64,000 nt of DNA from an uncultured Myxococcales bacterium (GTDB taxonomy: Bacteria > Myxococcota > Myxococcia > Myxococcales > Myxococcaceae), in the NCBI GenBank assembly GCA_937980205.1, contig CALJKW010000022.1:454067-518066 (forward strand). Direction: 5' to 3'. The first letter of the stretch is position 1; every line of letters begins with the position of its first letter. Below, one piece after another: positions 1-7,563 of this stretch. The notes beneath the pieces were generated by a model, which saw nothing but the letters and a program-made list of their open reading frames with translations, did not search any database and was not told the origin of the DNA. A program made the translations under genes and the position numbers.

Positions 1-30
1 GTCCACTGCAACGAGGATGTTGGTGAGCAT
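1..30 (-). CDS. Universal stress protein, N-terminal fragment (runs off the left edge)
   Basis: Reading the minus strand from an ATG at 30-28 gives MLTNILVAVD. This is the first beta strand and nucleotide-contacting Asp typical of UspA-family proteins; the complete family member at 4580 begins MKKILAAVDGS. A purine-rich Shine-Dalgarno (AAAGAGG) lies about 3 bases upstream of the ATG. Only ten codons are inside the window, so the assignment rests on this short motif and on the stress-gene context. It would be divergent from the DoxX gene, with a REP-like palindrome between them. Confidence 0.5.
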   Translation of the reverse strand, partial: MLTNILVAVD

Positions 31-70
31 GCCCTCTTTGCGCAGCAACGCCCGTTCCACGCAACGGTTG

Positions 71-132
71 CGCGAAAAAGGGGACAGGCCCCCTTTTTGC
101 GCGCCGAGAAGCGGCCTGTCCCCTTTCTCGCG
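71..132. repeat. REP-like palindrome with GGGGACAGGC core
   Basis: Bases 71-90 and 113-132 are inverted repeats matching at 19 of 20 positions, separated by 22 bases. A second perfect 9-bp stem (75-83 with 90-98, AAAAAGGGG/CCCCTTTTT) is nested in the left arm. The GGGGACAGGC/GCCTGTCCCC core is of the kind found in many environmental proteobacterial genomes as REP-type elements mobilised by IS200-like REP-associated tyrosine transposases (recalled knowledge). No such transposase is in this window. It sits in the divergent gap between the universal stress protein fragment and the DoxX gene. Confidence 0.6.
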
Positions 133-154
133 AGGCATGGGCGTTGCTGAAGCA

Positions 155-649
155 ATGGTCATCATGACCACCGCCATGCACCACGACCCCACGGCCGCGC
201 AGCTGGCCGTCGAAGTGTACGAGCTCGAGCAGCGCCGCCGGCACCAGCAGCAGCAGCGCCGGTCGGTGACGCTGTACGCCATCGGCCGCATGTTCCTCGC
301 GACGCTGTTCCTGGTGAGCGCGGCGGCGAAGATCGTCGACTACGACGCCACGCTGCAGGCGGTCGAGGCCGCGATCCCCGGCGGCTCACTCGGCCTCCCG
401 CTCGCCATCATCGTCGAGCTGATCGGAGGCGTGCTCCTGTTCATCGGCGTCGAGGCCAAACGGGTCGCCGTCGTCCTCATCGCCTGGCTCGGCATCGTCA
501 CGCTGCTCATGCACCACGACCTCAGCGAGCCGCTCAACCGCACGTTCGCGCTCGCGAACATGGCCTTCGTCGGCGCGCTGCTCATGATCGTCGCGCACGG
601 CGGCGGGGCCATGAGCTTCGAGCGCATCCTCAAGAAGGCGAAGGTCTGA
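155..649 (+). CDS. DoxX-family small membrane protein
   Basis: A protein of about 164 residues with a charged, Gln-rich N-terminus followed by four predicted membrane segments. They run from about residue 40 (GRMFLATLFLVSAAAKIVDY, the conserved first DoxX helix with its short SAAAKI motif) to the C-terminus (FALANMAFVGALLMIVA). DoxX proteins are small quinone- or redox-associated membrane proteins of uncertain chemistry. In-frame ATGs occur at 137, 155, 164 and 176. Starts further upstream would translate through the palindrome at 71-132, so I prefer 155-176; none has a strong ribosome binding site. It is followed by a CBS-pair gene after 2 bases, suggesting one transcript with the sensor kinase genes. 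Confidence 0.75.
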   Translation: MVIMTTAMHHDPTAAQLAVEVYELEQRRRHQQQQRRSVTLYAIGRMFLATLFLVSAAAKIVDYDATLQAVEAAIPGGSLGLPLAIIVELIGGVLLFIGVEAKRVAVVLIAWLGIVTLLMHHDLSEPLNRTFALANMAFVGALLMIVAHGGGAMSFERILKKAKV

Positions 650-651
650 CC

Positions 652-1068
652 ATGTACCTCGTCGCCGATGCGATGACCGTCGCGCCGCTCACGGTGCAGC
701 CGGAGGACACCATCGAGCAGGCCCAGGCCCTGATGCGCAACGGGCGCATGCGGCACCTGCCGGTCGTGGAGGGCGGCAAGCTCGTCGGCCTGCTCACGAA
801 GAGCGACATTCTGCGCCGCCACGCCGAGGGCGCGACGCCCCGGCTGGTGCGCGACGCCATGCAGACCGAGGTCGTCACCGCGACCGCGCACCTGCCGCTG
901 CGCCGCGCCGCGCGCCTGCTCTTCGATCGCAAGTTCGGCTGCCTGCCCGTCATCGACGCCAGCCGCGCCGTCGTCGGCATCCTCACCGAGAGCGACTTCA
1001 TCCGGTTCGCAGCCGACGTGGCCACCGACCTCGATCGGGTCGAGGCGATCGCTTCCAGGGTCGCTTGA
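652..1068 (+). CDS. CBS-domain pair protein
   Basis: A 138-residue protein consisting almost entirely of two CBS motifs, about residues 5-60 (ADAMTVAPLTVQPEDTI, ending LVGLLTKSDIL) and 68-125 (RDAMQTEVVTA, ending VVGILTESDFI). Stand-alone CBS pairs bind adenosine ligands such as AMP, ATP or NAD and act as energy or redox sensors. AAGG lies 7 bases before the ATG. It lies between DoxX and the globin-coupled kinase, and its TGA overlaps a possible TTG start of the kinase at 1065, so it is probably co-transcribed with the signalling genes. A second, longer CBS protein is encoded at 4960-5481. Confidence 0.9.
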   Translation: MYLVADAMTVAPLTVQPEDTIEQAQALMRNGRMRHLPVVEGGKLVGLLTKSDILRRHAEGATPRLVRDAMQTEVVTATAHLPLRRAARLLFDRKFGCLPVIDASRAVVGILTESDFIRFAADVATDLDRVEAIASRVA

Positions 1069-1112
1069 ACAAACTCTTGGCTGGTTTGAAGGGCCGCGGC
1101 TACCTTCGCGGC

Positions 1113-2261
1113 GTGGCAGAGACGCTGTTCGAAGAGCTCAAGCGCTACGTCGGCTTCAGCGCCGACGACGAGCACGCCCTGCGCGCGCTGCACCCGCTCG
1201 CCCAGCCGCGCTTCAAGGACATCTCCGAGATCTTCTACGCGCGCATCCTCGAGCACGAGGGGGCGAAGAAGTCGCTCGTCGGCGGTGAGTCCGTCGTCGG
1301 GCACCTCAAGGTCACGCTGCAGGCGTGGATGGACAAGCTCTTGTGGGGCCCCTGGGACGAGGCCTACTACGAGCTGCGCTGCCGCATCGGCCGCATCCAC
1401 GTACGCATCGCGCTGCCGCAGCACTACATGTTCGGGGCGATGAACGTCATCCGCCAGCAGCTCAACGACGTCATCGACCAGCACTACCTCGGCCAGCCGA
1501 AGGGGCTGCACGACGCGCGTGTGGCGGTCGGGAAGATCCTCGACCTCGAGCTCGCGATCATGCTGCACACCTACCGCGAGGACTACCTCGCCCAGCGCTC
1601 CCGGCAGGAACGCCTCGCCACCTTCGGCCAGCTCGTCGGCTCGATGGGCCACGAGCTTCGCAACCCCCTGGGCGTCATGGAGACGTCGCTGCACATCCTC
1701 AAAGGGCGCGTCGGTGAGGACGAGCGCGCGAAGAAGCACGTCGACCGCATCGGCACGCAGATCACCGTCGCGAACAAGATCATCTCCGACCTGCTCGACA
1801 TGATCCGCGACCGGCCGATGGCGCGCGAACGGCTCTCGGTGCAGGAGGTCGTCGAGTCGGCGATGCAGGCGCTCGCGCCTCCTTCCGGAGTCACGTACAC
1901 CATCGAGGGCGTCGAACTGCTCCCGCCGATCGTCGGAGACCGCGGCCAGCTTCGGCAGCTGTTCTTGAACCTGCTCGAGAACGCGACGCAGGCGTGCGGC
2001 GCCGACGGCGCCGTCACCGTGCGCGGGGTCGCGCTTGAGGGTTTCGCGAGCATCGCCGTCGAAGACACCGGGCCGGGCGTCGACGAGGTCACGCGCCGCC
2101 GTCTGTTCGAGCCGCTCATCACCACCAAGGAAAAGGGCGTCGGCCTCGGCCTCGCCCTCGTCAAGCGCATCGTCGACCGACACGACGGCAGCATCACCTA
2201 CGAGCCCCGTGAAGGAGGCGGCGCGCGCTTCGTCGTCCGCCTTCCCAGCCAGGAGCCATGA
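1113..2261 (+). CDS. Globin-coupled sensor histidine kinase (AfGcHK-like)
   Basis: Residues about 10-155 form a protoglobin-type sensor domain. The distal-pocket Tyr lies in FYARIL (Y42) and the proximal haem His in IGRIHVRI (H96). They are followed by a HisKA helix with phospho-acceptor H180 in GHELRNPLG and an ATPase domain (N-box NLLENATQACG, G-boxes DTGPGVD and GVGLGLAL). From memory, the Anaeromyxobacter kinase AfGcHK uses Tyr45, His99 and His183: all three correspond here with the same offset of 3 when the GTG at 1113 is taken as start. A TTG at 1065 overlapping the CBS stop would add 16 residues and has an AGGG ribosome site, so it remains possible. The kinase should sense O2 or haem redox state and autophosphorylate. 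Its stop overlaps the next ATG by 4 bases. Confidence 0.9.
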   Translation: MAETLFEELKRYVGFSADDEHALRALHPLAQPRFKDISEIFYARILEHEGAKKSLVGGESVVGHLKVTLQAWMDKLLWGPWDEAYYELRCRIGRIHVRIALPQHYMFGAMNVIRQQLNDVIDQHYLGQPKGLHDARVAVGKILDLELAIMLHTYREDYLAQRSRQERLATFGQLVGSMGHELRNPLGVMETSLHILKGRVGEDERAKKHVDRIGTQITVANKIISDLLDMIRDRPMARERLSVQEVVESAMQALAPPSGVTYTIEGVELLPPIVGDRGQLRQLFLNLLENATQACGADGAVTVRGVALEGFASIAVEDTGPGVDEVTRRRLFEPLITTKEKGVGLGLALVKRIVDRHDGSITYEPREGGGARFVVRLPSQEP

Positions 2262-2974
2262 CCACCGTGCGTCGGGTACTGCTCGTCGACGACAACAAGG
2301 CCTTCGCCGAGAACATCGCCGAGATCTTGAGAGACGGAGGCGCCGAGGTCTCGGTCGCGAACGAAGGCCCACGGGCCCTCGAGCTGGCGAGACAGGGCCG
2401 CTTCGATCTGCTCATCACCGACATGCGCATGCCCGTGATGAGCGGCGCCGCGCTGGTGCACGAGATCCGCCGCGTCGACCCCGGGCTGGCCGCGGTCGTC
2501 GTCACCGCCTACACCGGTGAGTCGGACCTGGCCGACGCGCGCAGCGAGGGCGTGCTCGCGGTGCTGCCGAAGCCCGTGCCGATTCCGCAGCTCGAGCAGT
2601 TCGTCGCCACCGCGCGCCGCGACGGCCTCGTCGCGCTCGTGGAGGACGACCCCGGGCTCGCCGACAACCTCTCCGAGGCGCTGCGGGAGAAGGGCTTCAC
2701 CGCGCTCACCGCGCGCTCGGCGCTCGAGGCCGAGCGGCTCGGAGGTGTGCGGCCGTTCATGGCGCTCGTCGATCTGAAGCTCCCCGACGCGCCGCGCGGA
2801 GAGATCATCGCCAGGTTGCGCGCCCTGCACCCGGGGCTGCCGATGGTCATCGTCACCGGCCACCCCGACTCGATGCCCGCCGGCGAGAAGCCCGACCACG
2901 TCTTCCTCAAGCCCTTCGACACCGCGAAGCTGCTCGGCCAGCTCGAGGCGCTGCACGGGAGGCTCGCCCGGTGA
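2258..2974 (+). CDS. Tandem-receiver response regulator (cognate of the globin kinase)
   Basis: A 238-residue protein made of two receiver domains and no output domain. Receiver 1 has acidic D11/D12, phospho-acceptor D55 (LLITDMRMP) and K105. Receiver 2 has E129/D130/D131, phospho-acceptor D172 (LVDLKLPD) and a C-terminal FLKPF lysine. From memory, the partner of AfGcHK is also a two-receiver protein phosphorylated at Asp52 and Asp169; both correspond here with a constant offset of 3. ATGA overlap with the kinase indicates translational coupling. With no effector domain it probably passes phosphate on or acts by protein binding; the next gene encodes a receiver-kinase hybrid that could be the partner. 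Confidence 0.9.
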   Translation: MTTVRRVLLVDDNKAFAENIAEILRDGGAEVSVANEGPRALELARQGRFDLLITDMRMPVMSGAALVHEIRRVDPGLAAVVVTAYTGESDLADARSEGVLAVLPKPVPIPQLEQFVATARRDGLVALVEDDPGLADNLSEALREKGFTALTARSALEAERLGGVRPFMALVDLKLPDAPRGEIIARLRALHPGLPMVIVTGHPDSMPAGEKPDHVFLKPFDTAKLLGQLEALHGRLAR

Positions 2975-4056
2975 GTGACGCCCCGGCGCGAGTGCTCGTC
3001 GTCGACGACAACGCGAGCTTCGTCGACAACCTGGACGAGATCCTCAGCGACGCCGGGCACACCGTGCTCACCGCGACGAGCTGCGCCGCTGCCCGAGAAG
3101 AGGCGCGCAAGGGCTTCGACATCGCGCTCGTCGACATGCGCCTGCCCGACGGGGTGGGCACCGATCTCGCCGGCGAGCTGCGGGCGATGAACCCCGACGC
3201 CGCGGTCGTGCTGCTGACCGGCTACTCGACCGTCGAGGCCGCGGCCGCCGCCGTGCGCGCCGGCGCGTTCGCGTACCTGTCCAAGCCCTGCGCGACTCCC
3301 GAGCTGTTGCTCACCGTCGAGCAGGCGCGGCGGCAGGTCGGCCTGCACTCCGAGAAGCGCGAGCTCGCGCGCCGCGCCCAGACGGCCGAGAAGCTCGCGG
3401 CCGTCGGCACCATGACCGCCGGGCTCTCGCACGAGATCCGCAACCCGCTGAACGCGGCCGGGCTGCAGCTCTCGGTGCTCGAGCGCCGCATCGAGAAGCT
3501 GCAGGAGCACCAGCGCGGGCCGCTGCTCGAGCCGCTGCGGCTGGTGCGCGACGAGATCAAGCGGCTCGATCACCTGCTCGAAGACTTCTTGCAGCTCGCG
3601 CGCCCGCGGGAGCTCAAGGGCGAGCCCGTCGACGTCGGCGGCATCGTCGGCCGCGTGCTCGATCTCCTCGGCACCGACGCCGAGCGGCGCGGGGTCACGC
3701 TCGAGCGCAGGCTGGTCGAGGGCCTGAAGGTGAACGCCGACGACGGCCGGCTGCGGCAGGTGGTGATGAACCTGACGCTCAACGCGCTCGAGGCGTCGCC
3801 GCGCGGCGGGCGCGTAGCGCTCACCGTGGCGCAGGCCGGCTCGAACGTGGTGCTGCACGTGGACGACACGGGGAAGGGCGTGCCGAGAGAGCTGCGCGAG
3901 CGCATCTTCGAGCCGTTCTTCACGACGAAGACCCAGGGCACTGGCTTGGGGCTGCCCATCGTGCACGCGATCATCACGCAGCACGGCGGCACGCTCGGCG
4001 TGACCGACGCGCCCGGCGGCGGCGCGCGCTTCACCGTCGCGCTGCCGAAGCTGTGA
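2971..4056 (+). CDS. Receiver-histidine kinase hybrid
   Basis: A 361-residue cytoplasmic protein. It has an N-terminal receiver domain (D12/D13, phospho-acceptor D55, K105 in YLSKPC), then a HisKA helix with H154 in GLSHEIRNPLNA and an NtrB-like ATPase domain (MNLTLNALEAS, DDTGKGVP, GTGLGLPIV). There is no transmembrane or PAS sensor, so its input is presumably phosphotransfer to or docking at the N-terminal receiver. GTG at 2971 overlaps the previous stop (GTGA), so kinase, tandem receiver and hybrid form one translationally coupled unit. NtrB-like kinases usually phosphorylate NtrC-type activators, and one is encoded 5 kb downstream at 9077; that link is an inference. Confidence 0.9.
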   Translation: MSDAPARVLVVDDNASFVDNLDEILSDAGHTVLTATSCAAAREEARKGFDIALVDMRLPDGVGTDLAGELRAMNPDAAVVLLTGYSTVEAAAAAVRAGAFAYLSKPCATPELLLTVEQARRQVGLHSEKRELARRAQTAEKLAAVGTMTAGLSHEIRNPLNAAGLQLSVLERRIEKLQEHQRGPLLEPLRLVRDEIKRLDHLLEDFLQLARPRELKGEPVDVGGIVGRVLDLLGTDAERRGVTLERRLVEGLKVNADDGRLRQVVMNLTLNALEASPRGGRVALTVAQAGSNVVLHVDDTGKGVPRELRERIFEPFFTTKTQGTGLGLPIVHAIITQHGGTLGVTDAPGGGARFTVALPKL

Positions 4057-4067
4057 GCTGGTACGTA

Positions 4068-4520
4068 CTAGGGCTCTTCCTTCGCCCCGGGGTTCAGGAA
4101 CGCCGAGTGGCACGCGACGCAGGTCTCCGTCAGCCGGCCCAGCGACTTCGCGAGCTCCTTGTCGCTGCCCTTCTCGGCGGACGCGGCGACGGCCTTGGCC
4201 TTGAGCCGCAGCTCGTCCTGCAGGGTGAACAGCTGCAGCGGCAGCGCGGCGTTGAGGTCGTCTTCCCCTCCCGCGATCGGCTTCACCAGGCGGGGCTCGG
4301 TCGCGATCTCCGTCGCGATGGTCCGCGCGCGCTCCTTCTGCAGCAGCGTCACCGCCATCACCAACTGCAGCATGTCGTCGCCGTGGCGCTGCATCTTCGT
4401 TCGCAGCACCTGGCGCGCGAGCGGTGACAGGTAGTCGGGCTCTTTGAGCCGCCCGCGCGGAGCGTCAGAGGCCAGGGCGAACGACGCGACGAGCAACGAG
4501 GCGATGAGCGTGCGCTTCAT
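4068..4520 (-). CDS. Periplasmic c-type cytochrome with C-terminal haem site
   Basis: About 150 residues with a clear signal peptide (MKRTLIASLLVASFALAS) and a single CVACH haem-binding motif about 13 residues from the C-terminus. A helical body precedes it, an arrangement like class II (cytochrome c-prime type) cytochromes. ATG at 4520 is preferred over the GTG at 4526 because it begins a standard signal peptide. It is convergent with the hybrid kinase and divergent from the universal stress protein gene. In context it could donate or accept electrons for the molybdoenzyme encoded at 5488-7563, but nothing in the sequence proves that partnership. Confidence 0.8.
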   Translation of the reverse strand: MKRTLIASLLVASFALASDAPRGRLKEPDYLSPLARQVLRTKMQRHGDDMLQLVMAVTLLQKERARTIATEIATEPRLVKPIAGGEDDLNAALPLQLFTLQDELRLKAKAVAASAEKGSDKELAKSLGRLTETCVACHSAFLNPGAKEEP

Positions 4521-4579
4521 GCCCACTCAAGCTGCAAGGCCCAAGCCGTGCATGGAGGAGCCTCGAAAGGAAACACACC

Positions 4580-4996
4580 ATGAAGAAGATCCTCGCTGCA
4601 GTCGACGGTTCCATCGCCTCCATCCACGCAGCGAAGAAGGCGCTCGAGCTCTGCGACAAGATGAAGTGCGAGCTGACGCTCATTCACGTCGCTCCGCCGT
4701 CGGTGATGCCCGGCGAGGTCGCCTTCGCGCCCATGCCGGACCTGCGCGCGGCCGAGCTGTCACGCGGCGCGGGCATCCTCAAGGACGTGCAGAAGGCGCT
4801 CGAGCGCACCGACGTCAAGACCATGAATTCGCTGGGGTCGCCGGCCGAGCTGATCTCCGACATCGCCAATGACGAGGGCTTCGACCTGGTGGTCGTCGGC
4901 AACAAGGGGCGCGGCGCCGTCTCCCGTATGCTGCTCGGCAGCGTCGCCGACCGCCTCGTTCACATCTGCAAACGCCCGGTCATGGTGGTGCGCTGA
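4580..4996 (+). CDS. Universal stress protein, UspA family
   Basis: A 138-residue single-domain USP. It begins MKKILAAVDGS and ends with the ATP-binding signature GNKGRGAVSRMLLGSVADRL (G-x2-G-x9-GS type), so it should bind ATP. AAAGGA lies about 9 bases upstream of the ATG. Its last 37 bases overlap the 3' end of the convergent CBS gene. Universal stress proteins, CBS pairs, DUF2267 and hemerythrin-type genes are often grouped under hypoxia or redox control in proteobacteria; that regulation is inferred here from context only. Confidence 0.93.
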   Translation: MKKILAAVDGSIASIHAAKKALELCDKMKCELTLIHVAPPSVMPGEVAFAPMPDLRAAELSRGAGILKDVQKALERTDVKTMNSLGSPAELISDIANDEGFDLVVVGNKGRGAVSRMLLGSVADRLVHICKRPVMVVR

Positions 4997-5481
4997 GCTT
5001 GCGCGTCGACGCAGAATTTGCGCCCGACCCACTTCATGACGTCGATGGAGGTGACGATGCCGACGAGCACTCCGTTGGCATCGACCACGGGGCAGCCGTG
5101 GATGTGCTTCTGACCCATGAGCTGCGCCGCCTCCACGATGGGGGTCTCGGGCCGAACGGTGAGCGGCTCCGTCGACATGATGTCCTTCACCGTGTGCGAG
5201 CGCAGGAGCTCTTCGAGGTAGAGGTCTCCCTCGGTCTCGAGACCCTTCGGCAGCTTGGCGACGCGCTGGAGCCAGAACGTCTCGTCTCGCAGCTCCGCCC
5301 ACTCGTAGTCGTCGAACACGAGATCCGACTTCGACGCCATGCCGATCGGCCGGTGCTGCGCGTCGATGACCGGCACCGCCTGAATGGCCTCGTCGATGAG
5401 CAGGAGGATCAGGCTCTCGATCGGCATCTCGGGGTGAACCGCCACGACCTTCTTCGTCATGATCTCTGAGACGGTGTCCAT
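4960..5481 (-). CDS. CBS-domain pair protein with extended linker
   Basis: A 173-residue protein with CBS motif 1 at about residues 3-60 (VSEIMTKKVVAVHPE, ending PIGMASKSDL) and CBS motif 2 at about residues 95-150 (VKDIMSTEPLTV, ending LVGIVTSIDVMKW). They are separated by a roughly 40-residue insert rich in acidic and aromatic residues that is longer than in simple CBS pairs. It is the last gene of the minus-strand operon, 6 bases after the molybdoenzyme stop codon, and may tune that enzyme's expression or activity through adenylate or NAD binding. Its stop codon lies inside the convergent universal stress protein gene. Confidence 0.9.
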   Translation of the reverse strand: MDTVSEIMTKKVVAVHPEMPIESLILLLIDEAIQAVPVIDAQHRPIGMASKSDLVFDDYEWAELRDETFWLQRVAKLPKGLETEGDLYLEELLRSHTVKDIMSTEPLTVRPETPIVEAAQLMGQKHIHGCPVVDANGVLVGIVTSIDVMKWVGRKFCVDAQAQRTTMTGRLQM

Positions 5482-5487
5482 GGTGAC

Positions 5488-7563
5488 TCACCGGCTGCAC
5501 GATTCGAGCCGGCAACGGGTCGACCGCACCGCGGGAAAGCCGGAGATGGCATCGAGCCGGTCCGCAGACGTCACCTCGTTCACGCTCGCGACGTCCCAGC
5601 CGAACGGCGCGACGACCGCGTCGGGGTGCACGGAGTCGTCCACCCTCACCTCGAGCTCCAGCCGGCCGTGCTCGGTGACGAGCGCGACGCGCGCGCCGTC
5701 CGAGAACCCCCGCGACGGGTGCACGCGCAGGCGCGGCTCCGGCACCTTCGCGCGAATCGACGGCGCCGAGCGGAACTGGGAGTTGATGAAGCCCTCTTCG
5801 CGCGGGCCGCTCACCAGCAACAGCGGGTAGTCGGCGTTCGGTGCGTGCGTGCTCTCGCTCCACTCCGGCAGCGGCGGGAAGCCGAACTTCTCGAGCAGCG
5901 TGCTGTGCAGCTCGATCTTCCCCGTCGGCGTGGAGAACCGCGACGACGCCGCGACGAGCGGCCGCGGCTGGTGCGCCGGGTCTTCCATCCACGGCACGTG
6001 CTCGGCGGCGAGCGCCTCGTCGAAGCTCGCCCACGGGAAGTAGGCGCCCAGGCCCAGCGCGCGCGCGAGCTCGAAGACGATCTTCCAGTCGGGCCACGTG
6101 TCGTGCTGCAGCGGGACCATCGACTTCGAGACCGCGTCCGCGTCGTCGATGCTCGGGCTCTCGGCGAACGTGCTCGCCGGCAGCACCACGTCGGCGAGGC
6201 GCGCGGTCGCGGTGAGGAACGGGTCGACGCACACGAGCAGCTCGAGCTTGCCTGCCGCGCGCCTCAAGGCCGCACCTCCCGGAGCCGTCGTGAACGGGTT
6301 CGACGCGACCGTCATCAGCGCGCGCACCGGGTACGGCTGGTCTTCCAGCACCGCGCGAGCGAGCAGGTTGCCCTGCGCCTCGCGGTTGTAGATCTCGAAC
6401 AGCGGGTAGTCCGAGTAGCCCAACGGCTTCGCGCGCGGCTCGGGCGGCACCGGCCGCGGAGTCGCCATCCGGTACAGCGCCGGCAGCGGCTCTTCTGAGA
6501 ACCGCGGGCCCGGCGGGGTCAGCTGCCGCCGCGCCCAGCGCTCGTCGAACGCGCCGGTGAGCGCCTCGAGCGCGACGAGCGCCCGCACCGTCTGCACGCC
6601 GTGCTCGTGCTGCTCGACGCCGAGGCCCGCCCAGATGCGCGCCGGCTTCTGCTCGCCGAGGCGCCGCGCCACGCGCTGAAGCTGCTCGACGCTCACCGAG
6701 GTCAGCCGCGCCACGCGCTGCGGGTCGAACTGCTTCACGTAGGCGGCGAACGCCTCGAAGCCGTGCAGGTCGGTCGTCTGCGCAGTCCCTTCCGAGATGA
6801 GCAGGTGCGAAAGCCCCAGCGCGAGCGCGCCGTCGGTGCCGGGCCGCACCTGCAGGTGCTCGACGGCGGCGCGCGCGAGCTCGGTGCGCGTCGGGTCGAC
6901 GACCACGAGCCGCTTCTCGTACGCCGTTCGCTGCAGCAGGTGCAAAAGCCCGGGCGCCGAGCGCGGCGGGTTCGCGCCCCACATCACCACGTTGCCCGCG
7001 GCCTGCAGCTCGTGCGGGTACTTCGAGCCGACGGTGAGCGCCTCGGCCATGCGCAGCGAGGCCTCGCAGAGGCTCGCGACCGTCGCCAGGTTCGGCGTGC
7101 CGAACGCGCGGCAGAAGCGGTGGAGCAGGCCGACGAGCGGGTGCCGCACCAGCGGCCAGCCGGTCTGCACGAAGAAGGCTTGCGCGCCGTACTTCTCTTT
7201 CACGCGGTCCATCCGCTCGGCGACGAGCGCGAGCGCCTCGGGCCAGCTCGCGCGCTTCAGCTCGTCGCCGCGGCGGACGAGCGGCGTGCGCACGCGGTCG
7301 CGCCCGTGCACCACCTCGGGCAGCGCGTAGCCGTGCTGGCAGATGAAGCCGCGCGTCTGGCTCTCGAGGTCTCCCTGAACGCGCACGACGCGGCTGCCCT
7401 TCGTCGTCACCTCGATGCCGCAGTGGAGCAGGCAGAAGCGGCACGTGCCCTTCGACGTCACCGCCGCCTCGGTGCGGCCGGAGAGGCTCAGCGCCGCGAC
7501 GGCCGCGCCTGCTCCCGCGGCGGGCACCGCCTTGAAGAGGTCTCTTCGCGTGACGCGCTTCAT
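5488..7563 (-). CDS. Tat-exported molybdopterin oxidoreductase (DMSO reductase superfamily)
   Basis: A 691-residue catalytic subunit. A twin-arginine signal (TRRDLFK, residues 5-11) and hydrophobic stretch direct it to the periplasm. A [4Fe-4S] site follows: C41-x2-C44-x3-C48-x26-C75 (CRFCLLHC, GFICQHG). The molybdenum ligand is probably the Cys in ASLCEAS. Pterin-binding blocks (GANPPRSAPG, ASNPFTTAP, DVVLPASTFAE) and a C-terminal VSGPREEGFINSQF-type domain are recognisable. It is not a standard NapA, and the substrate cannot be read from sequence; a sulfur-, selenium- or arsenic-oxyanion reductase is as possible as nitrate. ATG at 7563 overlaps the stop of the ferredoxin gene by 4 bases. 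Confidence 0.9.
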   Translation of the reverse strand: MKRVTRRDLFKAVPAAGAGAAVAALSLSGRTEAAVTSKGTCRFCLLHCGIEVTTKGSRVVRVQGDLESQTRGFICQHGYALPEVVHGRDRVRTPLVRRGDELKRASWPEALALVAERMDRVKEKYGAQAFFVQTGWPLVRHPLVGLLHRFCRAFGTPNLATVASLCEASLRMAEALTVGSKYPHELQAAGNVVMWGANPPRSAPGLLHLLQRTAYEKRLVVVDPTRTELARAAVEHLQVRPGTDGALALGLSHLLISEGTAQTTDLHGFEAFAAYVKQFDPQRVARLTSVSVEQLQRVARRLGEQKPARIWAGLGVEQHEHGVQTVRALVALEALTGAFDERWARRQLTPPGPRFSEEPLPALYRMATPRPVPPEPRAKPLGYSDYPLFEIYNREAQGNLLARAVLEDQPYPVRALMTVASNPFTTAPGGAALRRAAGKLELLVCVDPFLTATARLADVVLPASTFAESPSIDDADAVSKSMVPLQHDTWPDWKIVFELARALGLGAYFPWASFDEALAAEHVPWMEDPAHQPRPLVAASSRFSTPTGKIELHSTLLEKFGFPPLPEWSESTHAPNADYPLLLVSGPREEGFINSQFRSAPSIRAKVPEPRLRVHPSRGFSDGARVALVTEHGRLELEVRVDDSVHPDAVVAPFGWDVASVNEVTSADRLDAISGFPAVRSTRCRLESCSR

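Noticed and set aside
5488..7563. Periplasmic nitrate reductase NapA
   Set aside because: NapG/NapH-like partners are present, but napA hallmarks, napB and napD are missing, and the 691-residue subunit is shorter and diverged; I left the substrate open.
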